A stretch of DNA of 64,000 nt, taken from positions 27,144,558 through 27,208,557 of the forward strand of contig NC_030388.2 in the NCBI RefSeq assembly GCF_001625215.2, written 5' to 3'. Source of the DNA: Daucus carota subsp. sativus (Eukaryota > Streptophyta > Magnoliopsida > Apiales > Apiaceae). Below, piece after piece: positions 22,206 through 33,772 of this stretch (the stretch's first letter is position 1; each line of letters begins with the position of its first letter). The position numbers and the translations under genes are program-made. The notes beneath the pieces were generated by a model. The model did not search any database, was not told the DNA's origin, and saw nothing but the letters and a program-made list of their open reading frames with translations.

Positions 22206-24360
22206 CTAAGTCATTATCCTTGTTCTTATTATTTACTCCGGGGATTACTTGAAGGGGCGGTTTGTTGATGTGAATTGAACCTTGAATGTTTACATAAAAA
22301 TATTTTTAATATTTTCCTTGTCACAGAAATATTTTTAATATTATATCTATGAATCTGAGTTTAGCTTGTTGAGTTGAATTTATAATTAAAAATAAGAATA
22401 TCATACCAAGCTAAAAATTAGTCTATGTTCATTTATTATAGTTATTATAAATTCTCGAATTTTTTTTTTTATTTTTACCAATACCTGTTACAATAATAAT
22501 ATGGCTAACAATATCTTAATTTCACAAATTGATCATACTCCACTTGCATCTTTTCTTAATATTATAATACACCTTTGGCATCAAAATGAAGATTACCAAT
22601 GAGGTCATTCACATGACTCGTGCAAATGATATATCATGAGAGAGATGCTATAAACTGGATCTAAGAGTAACATGCAGGCGAATTAATAAAGACTTGAAAA
22701 AGACTTGTTAATCAACAACTAAAATAAAGCTGTCGAGAGACGAGAGAGAACGAAAACATTTTCTCTCGTGTCCTTGTAAATTAATTTTATGTTTCAACTA
22801 ACATCTCTTTGTCTCTGTTTCCTCGCGAATTTCGTTTGACGCATATTTAAAGTTAAATAAATTACAGGATCGAGGGGTATACTTTGTCGGTATTAATCAT
22901 GTGCGATGTACATAATTTTCTTTGTAGTTTAAGATAATGTTAAGTATTACAGGTGAAACTAAATTAGGATAATTGTGCAGTTTTAGTTTCGCTTTTCTGT
23001 CTGAGGGTATTCTTCATTTGCTTTGATGATATAATGACAGGATTATAAAATAGCTGGATCATTATTTTTCTCCAAGTTGACATGTTTCTTACAAGTTAGT
23101 ACAGCCGGAACGTATGAGCATATTCTTAGAGGATAGTATAATATACCCAAGGTTCGTTAGGAGCTGATTACAATTTCTTATTTTGTACAAATAATAATGG
23201 AAAAATATGATAGACATATTATATCTTTCTGCGCCCCGGAAAAGGGAAAGTACGTTATTTTTTGCGCAATGAAGTGAAAAAATTTAGGACTTAAAATGTG
23301 GTATATGTTAGGATCGCATATTCGCATCTATATATTATGAAAGATATCGCTATTCAATAATCCGTAAATACTTTGAATTAGTATTTTACTTAGATAAAAT
23401 TGTATTAGGGAGTTTAAACGAGAACATTTGGTGTGTACATTTAAAATCTCTCTAACGGTTGTGACTCATTTTCGTTTTGCATCATCATCGCGTTATTTTT
23501 TAAGTCCATTTCTCTTTTAATATACATAATAATAGATAGTGAGTTAAAATGATTTAAATACGACGTCAAATATGTTAGAATATACACTTGTGTGATTATC
23601 TCAAATTTAGGTTAAACGCAATTGATACGAATCTAGTGTGCCGGTTAATGTAATATATAATATAATAAAGAAGACTTGTGATTGATCATTGCTTTCTTGG
23701 ACAATAATTATAAATAAATATATTTTTATTTATGATATTATCCTCAATTCATTGAAATACTGAGTTATTGTACCAATTGTTATATCTTCTTGGACATGAA
23801 AGAAATACGATATTAATATATTATTTCCTTGTACTGCAATGCCTTCTAAACAATTGATTAAATAACCCTATTCACATATAAATAATTAGTTCCTCTTTAT
23901 ATAATCTCTGGGATGTGCACTCGTGTGTTGTGTTTGTGTGTGTATAAAGATACTGTAGCTGTAAAGTCGTGATGACCAATGTGGCAATGTGTAAGCGTAT
24001 TCATCTAGCGGAAAGTGAGCGAGCTTCACGAACAAACAGGCTAGCTTCATAATCATCATTAAGCTGATCGAAATTTATACCGGTTTTTGTCCAAAAAAAA
24101 AAGAAAAAAAGAAATTTATACTGGTGGCATTTCCATGGATGAGCACTTTCAGTCTTGCGTCTAGCTCTAGCCATGCCGAGCAATCCAGGAATCTACTCTT
24201 TACTGCTGCAGGTGCATTAAAATTCTAACAAGAGGCTTAAATATGATTTTTTTTAAATTTTAATATAAATAAGAGTTAGGAATGCTTAGACCCAGAGCAC
24301 GGAAGATCCGCTCAAATGGTGTTTTGTAACGAAAAATATCATATCTTTGTTTATGGATAA
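22206..24360. other. Gene-free AT-rich DNA
   Basis: No supported coding region or delimited repeat. The only ORF (24001-24183, minus) has no family features. Confidence 0.45.
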
Positions 24361-25124
24361 GAGCATCTCCAAAGAGACTCCTCATTTAGGCTCCTAATTT
24401 AAGATTTGACAAATGAGAGGAAAAATATTGTTCTAAGAGACTCTTAAGTGGCTCTTAAGAGCAACTCCAAGAGTTGCTCCATTAACTCCTCATAAAAATC
24501 ATTATAATAAACACTCTTAGCTCATTTACACATGAAGTGAATACTAGGACTCCAACAGCCTTCCTCAACAACCTCTTTGTCCACTTATAAATCAGTTTTT
24601 TATTCGTAACTGCTATTCGTCTTTCTCTGCAACAGATTCAAATGTCAGTGTTTCTCTTACATATTAATATAAAATTAGTTTAGGAGCTGATATATACTCC
24701 TCAGTACTGAGGAGAGTCTTCCAACTCCTAACTTTTTAGGAGGGAATAGAGAATCTGTTGGAGTATGGTTTTACATCAAATTCAGTATAATTTAACTTAG
24801 GAGGCAGTGTGAGGAGGCTGTTGTTGTTGCTCTAAATCACTAAGAGCCTCTTGTTTCTCTCTCCTCTCTCCTCAAAGTTAAGAGCCACCACATTGCTCTT
24901 AACTTATTTTTTCATAATAAAAAAATCTTTCCCTCCAATTCACCTCCATCTTTCCATCTCTTTTGTTATAGTGGAGCCCAATATATGAATAAATTAAATA
25001 TGAAATAGAGAAGAGATGAAGAGAGTATTATTAGAGTTTACACTCTTAACTTTGTCCTAAATTGCTAAGAGCCACATTTTTTATATTATATTTAGGAGCC
25101 AACAAGGAGACTCTTGGAGATGCT
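24361..25124. mobile_element. MITE of the gagcatctccaa family with a nested related element
   Basis: Outer ends gagcatctccaaagagactc and gactcttggagatgct are inverted. Inside, gagcaactccaagagttgctc (about 24461) pairs with ggctgttgttgttgctc (about 24835), so a second related element appears to be nested within the first. Non-coding. Confidence 0.55.
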
Positions 25125-25487
25125 GAGCATCTCCAATAGACTCTTAGAATCACTCTTAAATATAATATAAATTATTAGCTTTTAGCAATTTGGTGTACAT
25201 GTACTCCAACAATGTTCTTTATATCCACTATTTATTTATTTTTATATTATTAAAAGCACATTGTACTCATAAAAAGGCAAAATAAAGTGGAAAGAAAGAG
25301 AGTAAGTGGAACAAACTTATAATAAAATATCAGTTAAGAGCTATCTAGTGGCTTCTGCAATTGAGGAGAGAAAAGAGACTCTTAAGGTTTTAAAGAGCCT
25401 CTAAGAATCTTTTTCGAGCTCAAAATTTGGCATGACTCTTTATTTTTTAATTTAAGAGCTCAAATAAAGAGCCTATTGGAGATGCTC
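25125..25487. mobile_element. MITE of the gagcatctccaa family
   Basis: Ends gagcatctccaatagactc and gcctattggagatgctc are clean inverted repeats, and the element abuts the previous one end to end. Confidence 0.65.
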
Positions 25488-26194
25488 TCCTTTTAACTTC
25501 AATATATTCACCTACATTATATTACTACATAACAGTAAGTTTGGGGGCTTAGCTTATTCCCCACTAAACGGAAATACGTACTACTATGTCCTCAGAAATG
25601 CACAATGATGGTCGCCAGGTATATAGAGTGCTACTGGTGAATATGTTTCCCAATACTCTCTAACAAAGATGGCTTCCCAAAATCCAGAGTTAGATCTTCT
25701 AACCAACAACGGAAGTCATTTATATTCAAGAGTGTCTCCCTGACGTCCTAAACACAAGTTAGACATCTTCTAGCTAGCCAATCACAATTTCAGATTATTT
25801 TCAAATTAAATTATAAAATGCTTTACTTTTTTCAGTGAGGACCATGCCAAGTTATTATTGTCTTATTGACATGCTAGGAGGGATCTAGATAAAACATGAC
25901 CTATATTTTTGACCAGGTTATGACCCGTTAATACCTTTTTCAAGCACCAAACACATGCATGTTAAATTATTTTAGGTATAATGGTGTATATACACTATCA
26001 TAGTGCACTCATATACACGTGCGAAATTTAGCCCGAAAAATATTCAATACAAAAATGCTTACAAAAATATATATAGCTAATGTTGTATTCTTGTCGTCAG
26101 CAATAAATCAAATAATAGCTAATAACTTACAGAAATGCTTTATTGAGTGCTCTAAAAATTATCACCCTCTAATTCTCATTTAAATTTGCAGAGA

Positions 26195-26480
26195 AAACGA
26201 AGGAAATTTACCACGTTTTTGTGCTGATATGAGTACCCTCAATTTTTAGGTCGAGATTTTGTTGTCGGTTGCTATCATTTAAAGGATATGTGGATATGGA
26301 AATATGTGGGCAGCGTATTGACAGCGGAAGAAAACATATGAGAACCACTGATGGTGCATATAGATGATGGCAACTATATATAGTGATGCCTCTGTTGGGG
26401 AGCTTTCAGTGATTCGCCTATTGCTCCATGAATATCTTTAAAGTGAAGAGCCGCATGGATATGATATCAGTTGCAATGCA
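26195..26480 (+). pseudogene. Broken copy of the 69-aa ORF block (unit 1)
   Basis: Matches 52088-52310 and 36200-36470. Relative to the open copy it lacks the start codon region, has a stop near the beginning, and carries an extra 11-nt piece (atatgtgggcagc context) that changes frame, also present in the unit-2 copy. Whether the block was ever coding is unsure. Confidence 0.45.
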
Positions 26481-26499
26481 GTTTTAAGAAGACGACAAT

Positions 26500-27007
26500 G
26501 GTAAGTAAATGAAATTTTATCTAAAAACTCTATTCTCTCTTTTCCCTCTATTATTGAAGTAGCCGCCTCTATAATTTAAGGGGCTTTCATCGGCTTTTAG
26601 TGTTGGAAAACTCCAATCTTTTCTTCTTTTTAGCAGCCTTTGTTCATCTTTTGTTTTTGTTCAATAAATTTCCAATTTATTTACGTTTTGTTTAGTGTCT
26701 CCTTGTGTGAGAGTTTGATTTTGATTTTCTTTATTGTTCGTCACGTGAGAGATTCTAGATCTACAAGATTTTGATGGTGTTGATTCGGTGATGAAAGTTA
26801 TTATGATGGTACATTTATGGTCAGATTGCTTAAAACAACAGTTGGAGGATTACAATATGTATGTATATCTTCAAGAAATCGTTTAGTTGCCTATCCAAGA
26901 TGGAAGGATTCAACAACGATATTATTATGTGTTTGTTCAATTTCGATCATATATGTAGATGCCGTATGACTTTTTATTATTGAATGAATATCCTTGTTAA
27001 AAAAAAA
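26500..27007 (+). mobile_element. Poly-A retroposon inserted only in unit 1
   Basis: Absent from the matching positions of units 2 and 3, where gacgaca/ggcgacaatagtgagctcc runs straight through. The insert ends in ttgttaaaaaaaaa. It is flanked by gacgacaat (26491-26499) and gacaaaaat (27008-27016), a decayed target duplication. No ORF; likely a SINE or 5'-truncated LINE tail. Confidence 0.65.
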
Positions 27008-27267
27008 GACAAAAATAGTGAGCTCCATATTAGACCGCTTAATTATAAATGACAGCTTTATTCTCTATTTTTTTCATTTCTCTCCAATAATAATTCAAAT
27101 ATATTGTTGTTCTAATAATAAGGCACAATAAGTAGACATGTTGTTGAAGTTGGTATATTAAGATGATGTCCTAAATCACCAGGACACGATATTTTGAATA
27201 TATATATTAGACATAGTAATTTATAAAATTATTAAAAAGCCTTTGCATTGCACATGCTATAATTTGG

Positions 27268-27498
27268 TACTTCCTCTGTTTTTTTAATATGACGCTTTGA
27301 TTTTTGGCACACACTTTTAAGTGTTTTGACTGGGTAGTTAAAAATATTATTTTTTAAAATTTCTTTTTTTGAATAATAATATATAATCAATATTTTTATT
27401 AAAAAAATTCCTAAAAAAATATTTTTAACTATCTGGTCAAAACATTTAAAAATGTTTGTCAAAAGCCAAAACGTTATATAAAAAAAACAGAGGGAGTA
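27268..27498. mobile_element. Stowaway-like MITE
   Basis: Inverted ends tacttcctctgttttttt and aaaaaaacagagggagta with terminal TA. Not present at the corresponding site of unit 2. Confidence 0.75.
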
Positions 27499-27669
27499 TT
27501 AATAAAGACCGTAAAGAAAGACTTGCAGTCAACTTTTTTTGCTAGCTCGGATGGAACCCGGCTAGTGGGCTGGTTGCAAGGTGACGTCGTGACGAATTGC
27601 AGAACATGCTAATCATCCTATTGAAAAGATGCACTTGTATAATTATTTACAAGATGTTTAAATTTGCCC

Positions 27670-27677
27670 TATAAATA
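27670..27677 (+). promoter_or_regulatory. TATA box of P450 copy 1
   Basis: TATAAATA, 138-145 bp before the chosen ATG at 27815, inside a block conserved between copies 1 and 3 (gccctataaatacgagtgcc). Copy 3 reads TACAAATA and copy 2 reads tgaaata here. Confidence 0.65.
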
Positions 27678-27814
27678 CGAGTGCCTGGCTGATGAGTTCA
27701 GCACAAATTCTCATTCGGTTCTCAACCTTTTATGACATCTCCGCGATAGCTCTAAAGCAGCTAGTTCTGTCAATACCAAACAACTTGAATATTCAAATTC
27801 ACCATCCACATTAC

Positions 27815-29655
27815 ATGGAAGTTTATCTAAGCTATCTTTTTCTGTCCTCAATTTTCTTGCTTGTGGGATTATATTGCAGCTTTCTATTTCAGCAAAGAAA
27901 GCTTCCTCCAGGTTCGAGAGGGCTCCCCATTCTCGGCAACTTGCTCCAGATTGGCCCGAATCCACACCAATCTTTAGCCAGACTTGCCAAGAAATATGGC
28001 CCTCTCATGACCATTTACCAAGGCAGTGTCACAACAATTGTTGCTTCATCAGCCGCTATGGCTCAGCTCATTCTGCAAAAGCATGACGCGGATACGTCTG
28101 GCAGGATCATCCCGGATGCCATCACCACACTAGATCACCCCTCCTACTCCATGGCCTGGCTCCATGCAGGCGAAGAGTGGCGCCTGATCAGACGAATCCT
28201 AGCAACTTTTCTAACCAACTCCCACAAGCTTGACTCGTTGTGCGAGCTGCGTCATGGTGTGATGGTACAAATGGTTCAACATGTCGAAAAAATTAGCAGA
28301 TCAGGAGGAGAACAAGGTGTGGAGATTGCAAAGTTGGCCTTTACAACCGCGCTAAACCAAATGTCGAACACTTGTTTTTCTACGAATGTAGATGAGTATA
28401 ACTATCAAGATACCGAAGGATTCAAAAATTCTGTAGCAAATATCATGGAAACTGCAATGACATTCAACGTCGCAGATTATTTTCCCTTCCTTAAAGCCTT
28501 TGATCCTCAGAGATTAAGGCCTATGGCGAACGCTGCATACGGTTGCCTCGAGGGACTATGCGACAAGTATATTGATCAGCGGTTACAACATAGAGAAAAT
28601 AAGTCACCAAGACACGGAGATCTCTTGGATTCCTTGATTGATTTCAGCGAAGAAAATGAATCTGATTTCACCTTGAAACACATACAAGTCCTATTAGTGG
28701 TAACAAACAACACTTTAAGCCATTTCCAGACTCTTCGTGATATAATTTCCTTACTATTAATTACTTCACTATTACCTCCGTCCCAATCATTAACCTTGAG
28801 GATGTTTTATCCAATTCTTTACGTTTCAAAACTTACCGAATATAATAAAATTTTATAATATAAAAATCAACTATGTCACCTACTGTTATTCACTATACAT
28901 AAGTCTAATCACTATCCTCACTTTTCTTACTTTTTCACTCTTCCTTCACATATTTTCTTACCTTCGTGCCCAACGCAAATATAAATATTTAGGTGGGATG
29001 GAGGAGTATTACACAAGGCTAATGTAATTTACATTATCATTTTCAGGATTTATTCATAGCAGGCAGTGAAACGAGTACCAACACAACTGAATGGGCAATG
29101 ACTGAGCTGATACTCCATCCGGACAAGATGATGAGGCTCCGCAACGAAATAGCCGAATCAGTGAGCCAGAAAGGAAGGATCGAAGAATCCGAGCTTCTCA
29201 GAATGCCCTTCTTGCAAGCAGTTGTGAAAGAAACAATGAGGTTACACTTAGCTGTTCCATTCTTGCTGCCTCACAAGACCGAAACAAATGTTAGCCTCAA
29301 AGGCTATGAGATACCAAAGAACACACAAGTGCTAGTGAATGCATGGGCGATTGCTAGAGATTCGGATTCTTGGGAAAACCCTACAACTTTTATGCCCGAA
29401 AGATTCTTGGATTCGGAAGTGGATTTCAGAGGACAACATTTTTCTTATCTTCCATTTGGTTCGGGGCGTCGGATGTGCCCGGGGATGCCTCTGGCGCACA
29501 GAGTGGTGAGCTTGATGATAGCTTCATTGGTTTATCATTTTGAGTGGAAGCTTCCGCATGACATGAATCCAAAAGAGCATGATATGACTGAGAGATTTGG
29601 ACTTACTCTTGCGAGAGCTGTCCCCCTGGTTGCTGTACCCATCACCTTGATTTAA
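27815..29655 (+). CDS. Cytochrome P450, CYP76-like, copy 1 (two exons, 497 aa)
   Basis: Microsomal haem-thiolate monooxygenase of the CYP71 clan, most like CYP76 (many act on monoterpenoids). The substrate cannot be read from sequence. Exons 27815-28699 and 29047-29655, GT-AG, phase 0, at the usual place just before the I-helix. The start MEVYLSYLF was chosen because all copies share it and it opens the membrane anchor; the upstream in-frame ATG-like extension is not conserved. Motifs: proline hinge PPGSRG (Ser replaces the usual Pro), C-helix WRLIR, I-helix AGSETS, KETMR (ExxR), MPERF, and haem loop FGSGRRMCPG with the thiolate Cys. No lesions were seen. Unit 1 is the only copy with a standard TATA box, so it is the best candidate for the expressed gene. 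The intron holds a MITE at 28773-29008. Confidence 0.93.
28773..29008. mobile_element. Stowaway-like MITE in P450 copy 1 intron
   Basis: Ends tacctccgtccc and gggatggaggagta are inverted. The same element is in the intron of copy 3 (54071-54823), where it has been enlarged by nested insertions, so it predates that duplication. Confidence 0.65.
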
Positions 29656-29703
29656 TAAACAACATCAAAATTTCTCGCCAAAAAATTTTTTCTCTCCTAT
29701 TTA

Positions 29704-29978
29704 CACTAGTACAAACTGGACTTTAAGCGTCGGTCAAAAAACCCCTAAAACGTCGGTCAAGTGGCGTAGCAAATGTAGGAGACGATATAGGTATATGCTT
29801 TTAGCGTCGGTTAAATAGGCGACGCCTTATCTTGACAATAACGTCGGTTATCTAAAATGCCGACGCTGTAGACTTGGCATTAGCGTCGGTTATATAAACA
29901 ACCGACGCTATAGCCTTAACTATTGCGTCGGTTGTTTGAAACGCCGACGCTATAGCATGACTTATTGTGACGCTATAA
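29704..29978. mobile_element. Small CACTA-like element (275 bp), unit 1 only
   Basis: Starts cactagtacaaactggac and carries repeated gcgtcggtta / ccgacgct subterminal words. In copy 3 the uninterrupted flank ctcctatttatcag (about 55513) marks the empty site, and tta is duplicated at 29701-29703 and 29979-29981, the 3-bp target size of CACTA elements. The right end lacks the expected ctagtg terminus, so it seems truncated or a solo-end derivative. Confidence 0.7.
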
Positions 29979-29981
29979 TTA

Positions 29982-30640
29982 TCAGTTTTATCAATAAAAT
30001 CAACATCTAACCTTTTTAGGTGAGTTTTTGTTGAGTATTTTGTCATCGAGGTCATGCACATCTTTTTGGAATGTTTGTATTTGTGTTGATGTTTTTGTGC
30101 GTTTTGTTATGGATTTCGGTAACGTTTCCAAAAAGGACTTACATGATATTTTGGATGATCCGTAAAGCTTGTATCAAAAATGGCACGAGCTCAGCTTTCT
30201 CGATATAAATCTGTTTATGTTTTGGGGTCCTTTGTTCAGTTGATGTAACTCATAATTCTGAAGCTACAGATGTTGTGCTATTATGTTCACAAGTGATGTA
30301 TTGGATTGCTCCAGATTTTATTCTAATATTTAGATTAAAGAATTTAAATATTTTATTTGTTAAACATTCTAAAAACAAAGCGGCTATATATTTAGCTTGT
30401 TTTTTTGTTTCTTAGTCAGGTTGTAATTGACAGTTCGGGGGTTTGACTCGGCGGTTTACAGTTATTTATTAAATTCTTCATTTTTCGTTAAAAAATATAG
30501 CACATCAATTATCATGCCTTTTAAGCAAAATTTTATATCTAACTCCGGGGATGTTGCACTACTCCTTTATCACATGCAAAGTATTTATATAATCTGCTTT
30601 TGTGTCTCTGAATTAGGGATTTGATGTAAATGTATTTACC
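29982..30640 (+). other. Downstream flank of P450 copy 1, shared with copies 2-4
   Basis: 29990-30470 matches 55525-56030 downstream of copy 3. A further piece at 30560-30640 (catgcaaagtatttatataat...) matches the flanks after copies 2 and 4 (46105, 56740). This suggests a fourth-copy equivalent was lost here by deletion. Confidence 0.55.
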
Positions 30641-30644
30641 GTAT

Positions 30645-30694
30645 TGTATTATATTATATTATATTATATTATATTATATTATATTATATTATAT
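30645..30694. repeat. (ATTAT)n microsatellite
   Basis: About nine or ten units of the pentanucleotide attat in a row. Confidence 0.85.
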
Positions 30695-30837
30695 GCAATT
30701 CCATTAATTCGAGCATATACCTTTATTAGCAGTATGCTTTTTTGTTATTAAATTTAAACTTTATAAATAAATGAATGATCAAAAATAAAAAGAATTAGCA
30801 ATTTCAAAAAAGACTTAGCAGGTAAAATTTTAAGGGC

Positions 30838-31230
30838 TTTTTTTATTCATAACCAAGTTTTCAATCTTATTTTCAAAAATACTATCTTCTCCAATCTTAT
30901 TTTCAAAAATACTACCTTCTCAAAAATATTTTCAAAAATACGGTGGTTGCATATGTAACTGCAATTCCTGATTTCAAGTTCCAGTTTTCAATTGTCATTT
31001 TCGACCTCATCTTCCATATATATATATATATGAATATGAGGTTGCATATGGAAAATGAAGTCGAAAATAACATTTAAAAACTGGAACTTGAAATCAAGAA
31101 TTGCAGTTACATATATGGTTGCATATGCAACCACCGTATTTTTGGAAAATATTTTCAAAAAAAATAGTATATTTGAAAGATTTTAGAGAAGGTAGTGTTT
31201 TTGAAAATAAGATTGAAAAAACAGTATACA
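30838..31230. mobile_element. Foldback element around gcatatg / ggttgcatatg arms
   Basis: Arms of about 170 bp are inverted: aatacggtggttgcatatgtaactgcaatt... at the left and ...aattgcagttacatat...gcaaccaccgtatt at the right, around a (TA)n centre near 31017-31030. Both arms end in ttttcaatcttattttcaaa / aaaataagattgaaaa. No ORF. Confidence 0.65.
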
Positions 31231-31903
31231 AGATAATTATCAAAATTTTAATAGTATCTCAATATTTATAATATATCTAACCATTTAACCAATAATTATT
31301 ATTTCATCTTATAACTTAGATTTGATAAGTATGTATTATTAATACTTGTTTAACAGTACAAGGGTAGTATCTATCATCTTTAAATACAATTTTCATATAC
31401 ATATTATAATGCTTATTCAATCAGTATTATTACTATTATTAAAAATACAATCAGTTTTATTACTCTGTTTAAGAAGATCGTAAAGAAACTTTTTCATAAA
31501 GTGCAAAACTCACGCTTCAGTTACCATATTTTCAAGTTTTGTCGATGATCCTTAAAAGATATCTTTTGTGTATACATAATGATAATGCATTAGAGGTGAT
31601 AGATTTGTAAGGTGAAGGGTTTGTGTCGAATTGTCATGTAGACGATTATTAAAAATATTATTCTATGAGTTATATTATCATGTGTAACAAGAGAAATCTT
31701 ATAATTACTATATTTAAAAAAAATCATAATTTATATTTTACCAACTTATTTTCATAAGATTCTCTAAGGTGCACTTAAAAACACGATACTATAAGAATTT
31801 CATGTAGAGAATTGAAAAGGTTGTTATTAATTAATTAATATTTTAATTTATAGGAAGATTTCATAACGTGTTTTTGACAGTGATAAGAATAATTAAACTT
31901 TAA

Positions 31904-32169
31904 TACTCCGTCCGTCCCTTTTTACTTGTCCCTTTTGAAAAAATAACGCATCTTAAGAAAATGTTAGTTGGATATCTTGTTTTCATACATATGTCTAATA
32001 AATGTAATGAATTAGATAGAGTTGTGTGTATATATATGCTAGTAAAACATTGGAAGTTGTTACTTTTTGAAAAAACATACAAAAAGTTGCTTTGAAAAAA
32101 GAAGTGGACAAGTAATTTGGGACAATTTTTTTTTTCAAAGTGGACATGTAAAAAGGGACGGAGGGAGTA
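31904..32169. mobile_element. Stowaway-like MITE
   Basis: Clean inverted ends tactccgtccgtccctttt and aaaagggacggagggagta with terminal TA. Confidence 0.75.
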
Positions 32170-32576
32170 TTAGAAAAATCAAAATGATATCAATGATGTT
32201 ATATTTGTAATATCCGGAAAATCTCTTGTATTTATTACTATATTTTATTGACTATTTTATTATATATATATATATAAAATTATTAAACTGATTTCACAAG
32301 ATTTTTAAGGTGTTCTTTAGACACACAATAAAAATTTCACAATAAAATCTCTTATATTATTTTTAATAAAACAAGAAGCTGATTGAAGGTGGGAGGATAT
32401 GAATAATATGATGAGGAAATTTCTTAAGAGGTTCGTGAAGGGAGTGTTAAGAACTACAAATTTTCGTTTAATTTAAATTCAATTCTCACTCTAATAATTT
32501 TCAAATACATAATAAAATCAATAGTCTCTTTATCATTCGTCAAAAGTAGATAATATTTTTCTTAAAATTTTAGTTA

Positions 32577-33763
32577 GGGAAAATAGATTTTTTTGCCACT
32601 CAACTTATAGTGTTTTTAGAAATTTACCACTCAACTAATTTTTTTATTCTTTTAGTCATTAATGTTAGGTTTGGTTTTGTTTTTAGCCACCAACTTAGGT
32701 TTGGATTTGATTACTAGCATTATGATAATTTTTTGTATCATCATTTATACATAGGGATAGTATCTAATCTTTGATGATGTGTCGTATGTTTATATCCTTA
32801 TATATAGCAATAATAATATAAAATGAGCCGATGAAAAATTAAAATCAGGAAAAATAGTAATTAGATTCTAAAAATTCAATAAATCATGAATATGAAATCA
32901 ATGATTTCAAACAATTCACCCTCTCTCATAAGATAAAATGTAATTGAGTGATATGACGCATCATCTTTCGCTATTAAACTTTCAATGGACTAGCTCAGTC
33001 TAAGATCTCTCTTAAATTTATCTTCAAAAATTTTAATAACTTTATCTTATTATAATTTTCGAGATAAATAAATAGAGAGGAAAACTTAATTTTCGATGAT
33101 TGTCCTCTATATATAATACATCATTTTATATTATTATTACTCCTTCCGTCCCTCTCATTACTTTACAAATTTTCTCTAGTGCTTAGCATGTATTTAAGAT
33201 TCTTATAAAACATAGTTTCATAACTTATTTTTGTGTGTAAAAATTCAAACGCTGAATTTTCATTCGAAAGAAAAAAATAAAGTTATATATGAAACTACAT
33301 CTTTTAAAGGCCAGTAAAATTCTTTTCATCCAAGGTAAGCGACCTTGAAGACATAAAAGTACTACATATAAAAATACTACATAAAAAGTACTACATATAA
33401 AAATACAAACATATATCAAATCATCAAAATATTACCGACCACCACTATATTTTAATAATGATACACATAAAATGTAATGCTAATAATCAAATCTGAATCT
33501 AACTTCAGTGACAAAAAAAAAAGAGCTAAATCTAACACTAGTGAGTAAAATAAAAAAATTATAGTTCAGTGGTTAGTTTCTAAAAACGCAATAAGTTTAG
33601 TGACAAAAAAATTATAATAATGCTGGTAATCAAATCCAAACCTAAGTTGGTGGCTAAAAATAAAACCAAACCTAACATTAGTGACTAAAAGAATAAAAAA
33701 ATTAGTTGGGTGGTAAGTTTCTAAAAACACTATAAGTTGAGTGGCAAAAAAATCTATTTTCCC
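32577..33763. mobile_element. Mutator-like element with long TIRs (1187 bp), 9-bp TSD
   Basis: Terminal inverted repeats of about 160 bp (gggaaaatagatttttttgcc at the left and its complement at the right). Perfect 9-bp direct repeats ttttagtta flank it at 32568-32576 and 33764-33772. The right arm contains an extra partial copy of the TIR near 33535-33605. No transposase. A truncated Stowaway-like left end (tactccttccgtccctc) lies inside at about 33138. Confidence 0.85.
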
Positions 33764-33772
33764 TTTTAGTTA

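Larger units (their letters stand above)
25685..30470 (+). repeat. Segmental duplication unit 1 of the P450 module
   Basis: Homologous to 36190-46190 (unit 2, with a Helitron inside) and 51590-56035 (unit 3). Shared landmarks are the agagttagatcttctaacc block (25685 / 51595), the conserved block holding the 69-aa ORF in unit 3 (26200 / 36200 / 52090), the P450, and a downstream block with gttttgttgagtattttgtc (30025 / 55568). Insertions specific to this unit are listed separately. Confidence 0.8.

Noticed and set aside
27692..27814. Upstream in-frame start of P450 copy 1
   Set aside because: The extension is not conserved in copies 2 and 3 and precedes the membrane anchor; the 5' UTR interpretation fits the TATA position.
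30650..30694. ATTAT tract as a functional element
   Set aside because: A simple microsatellite without other features.
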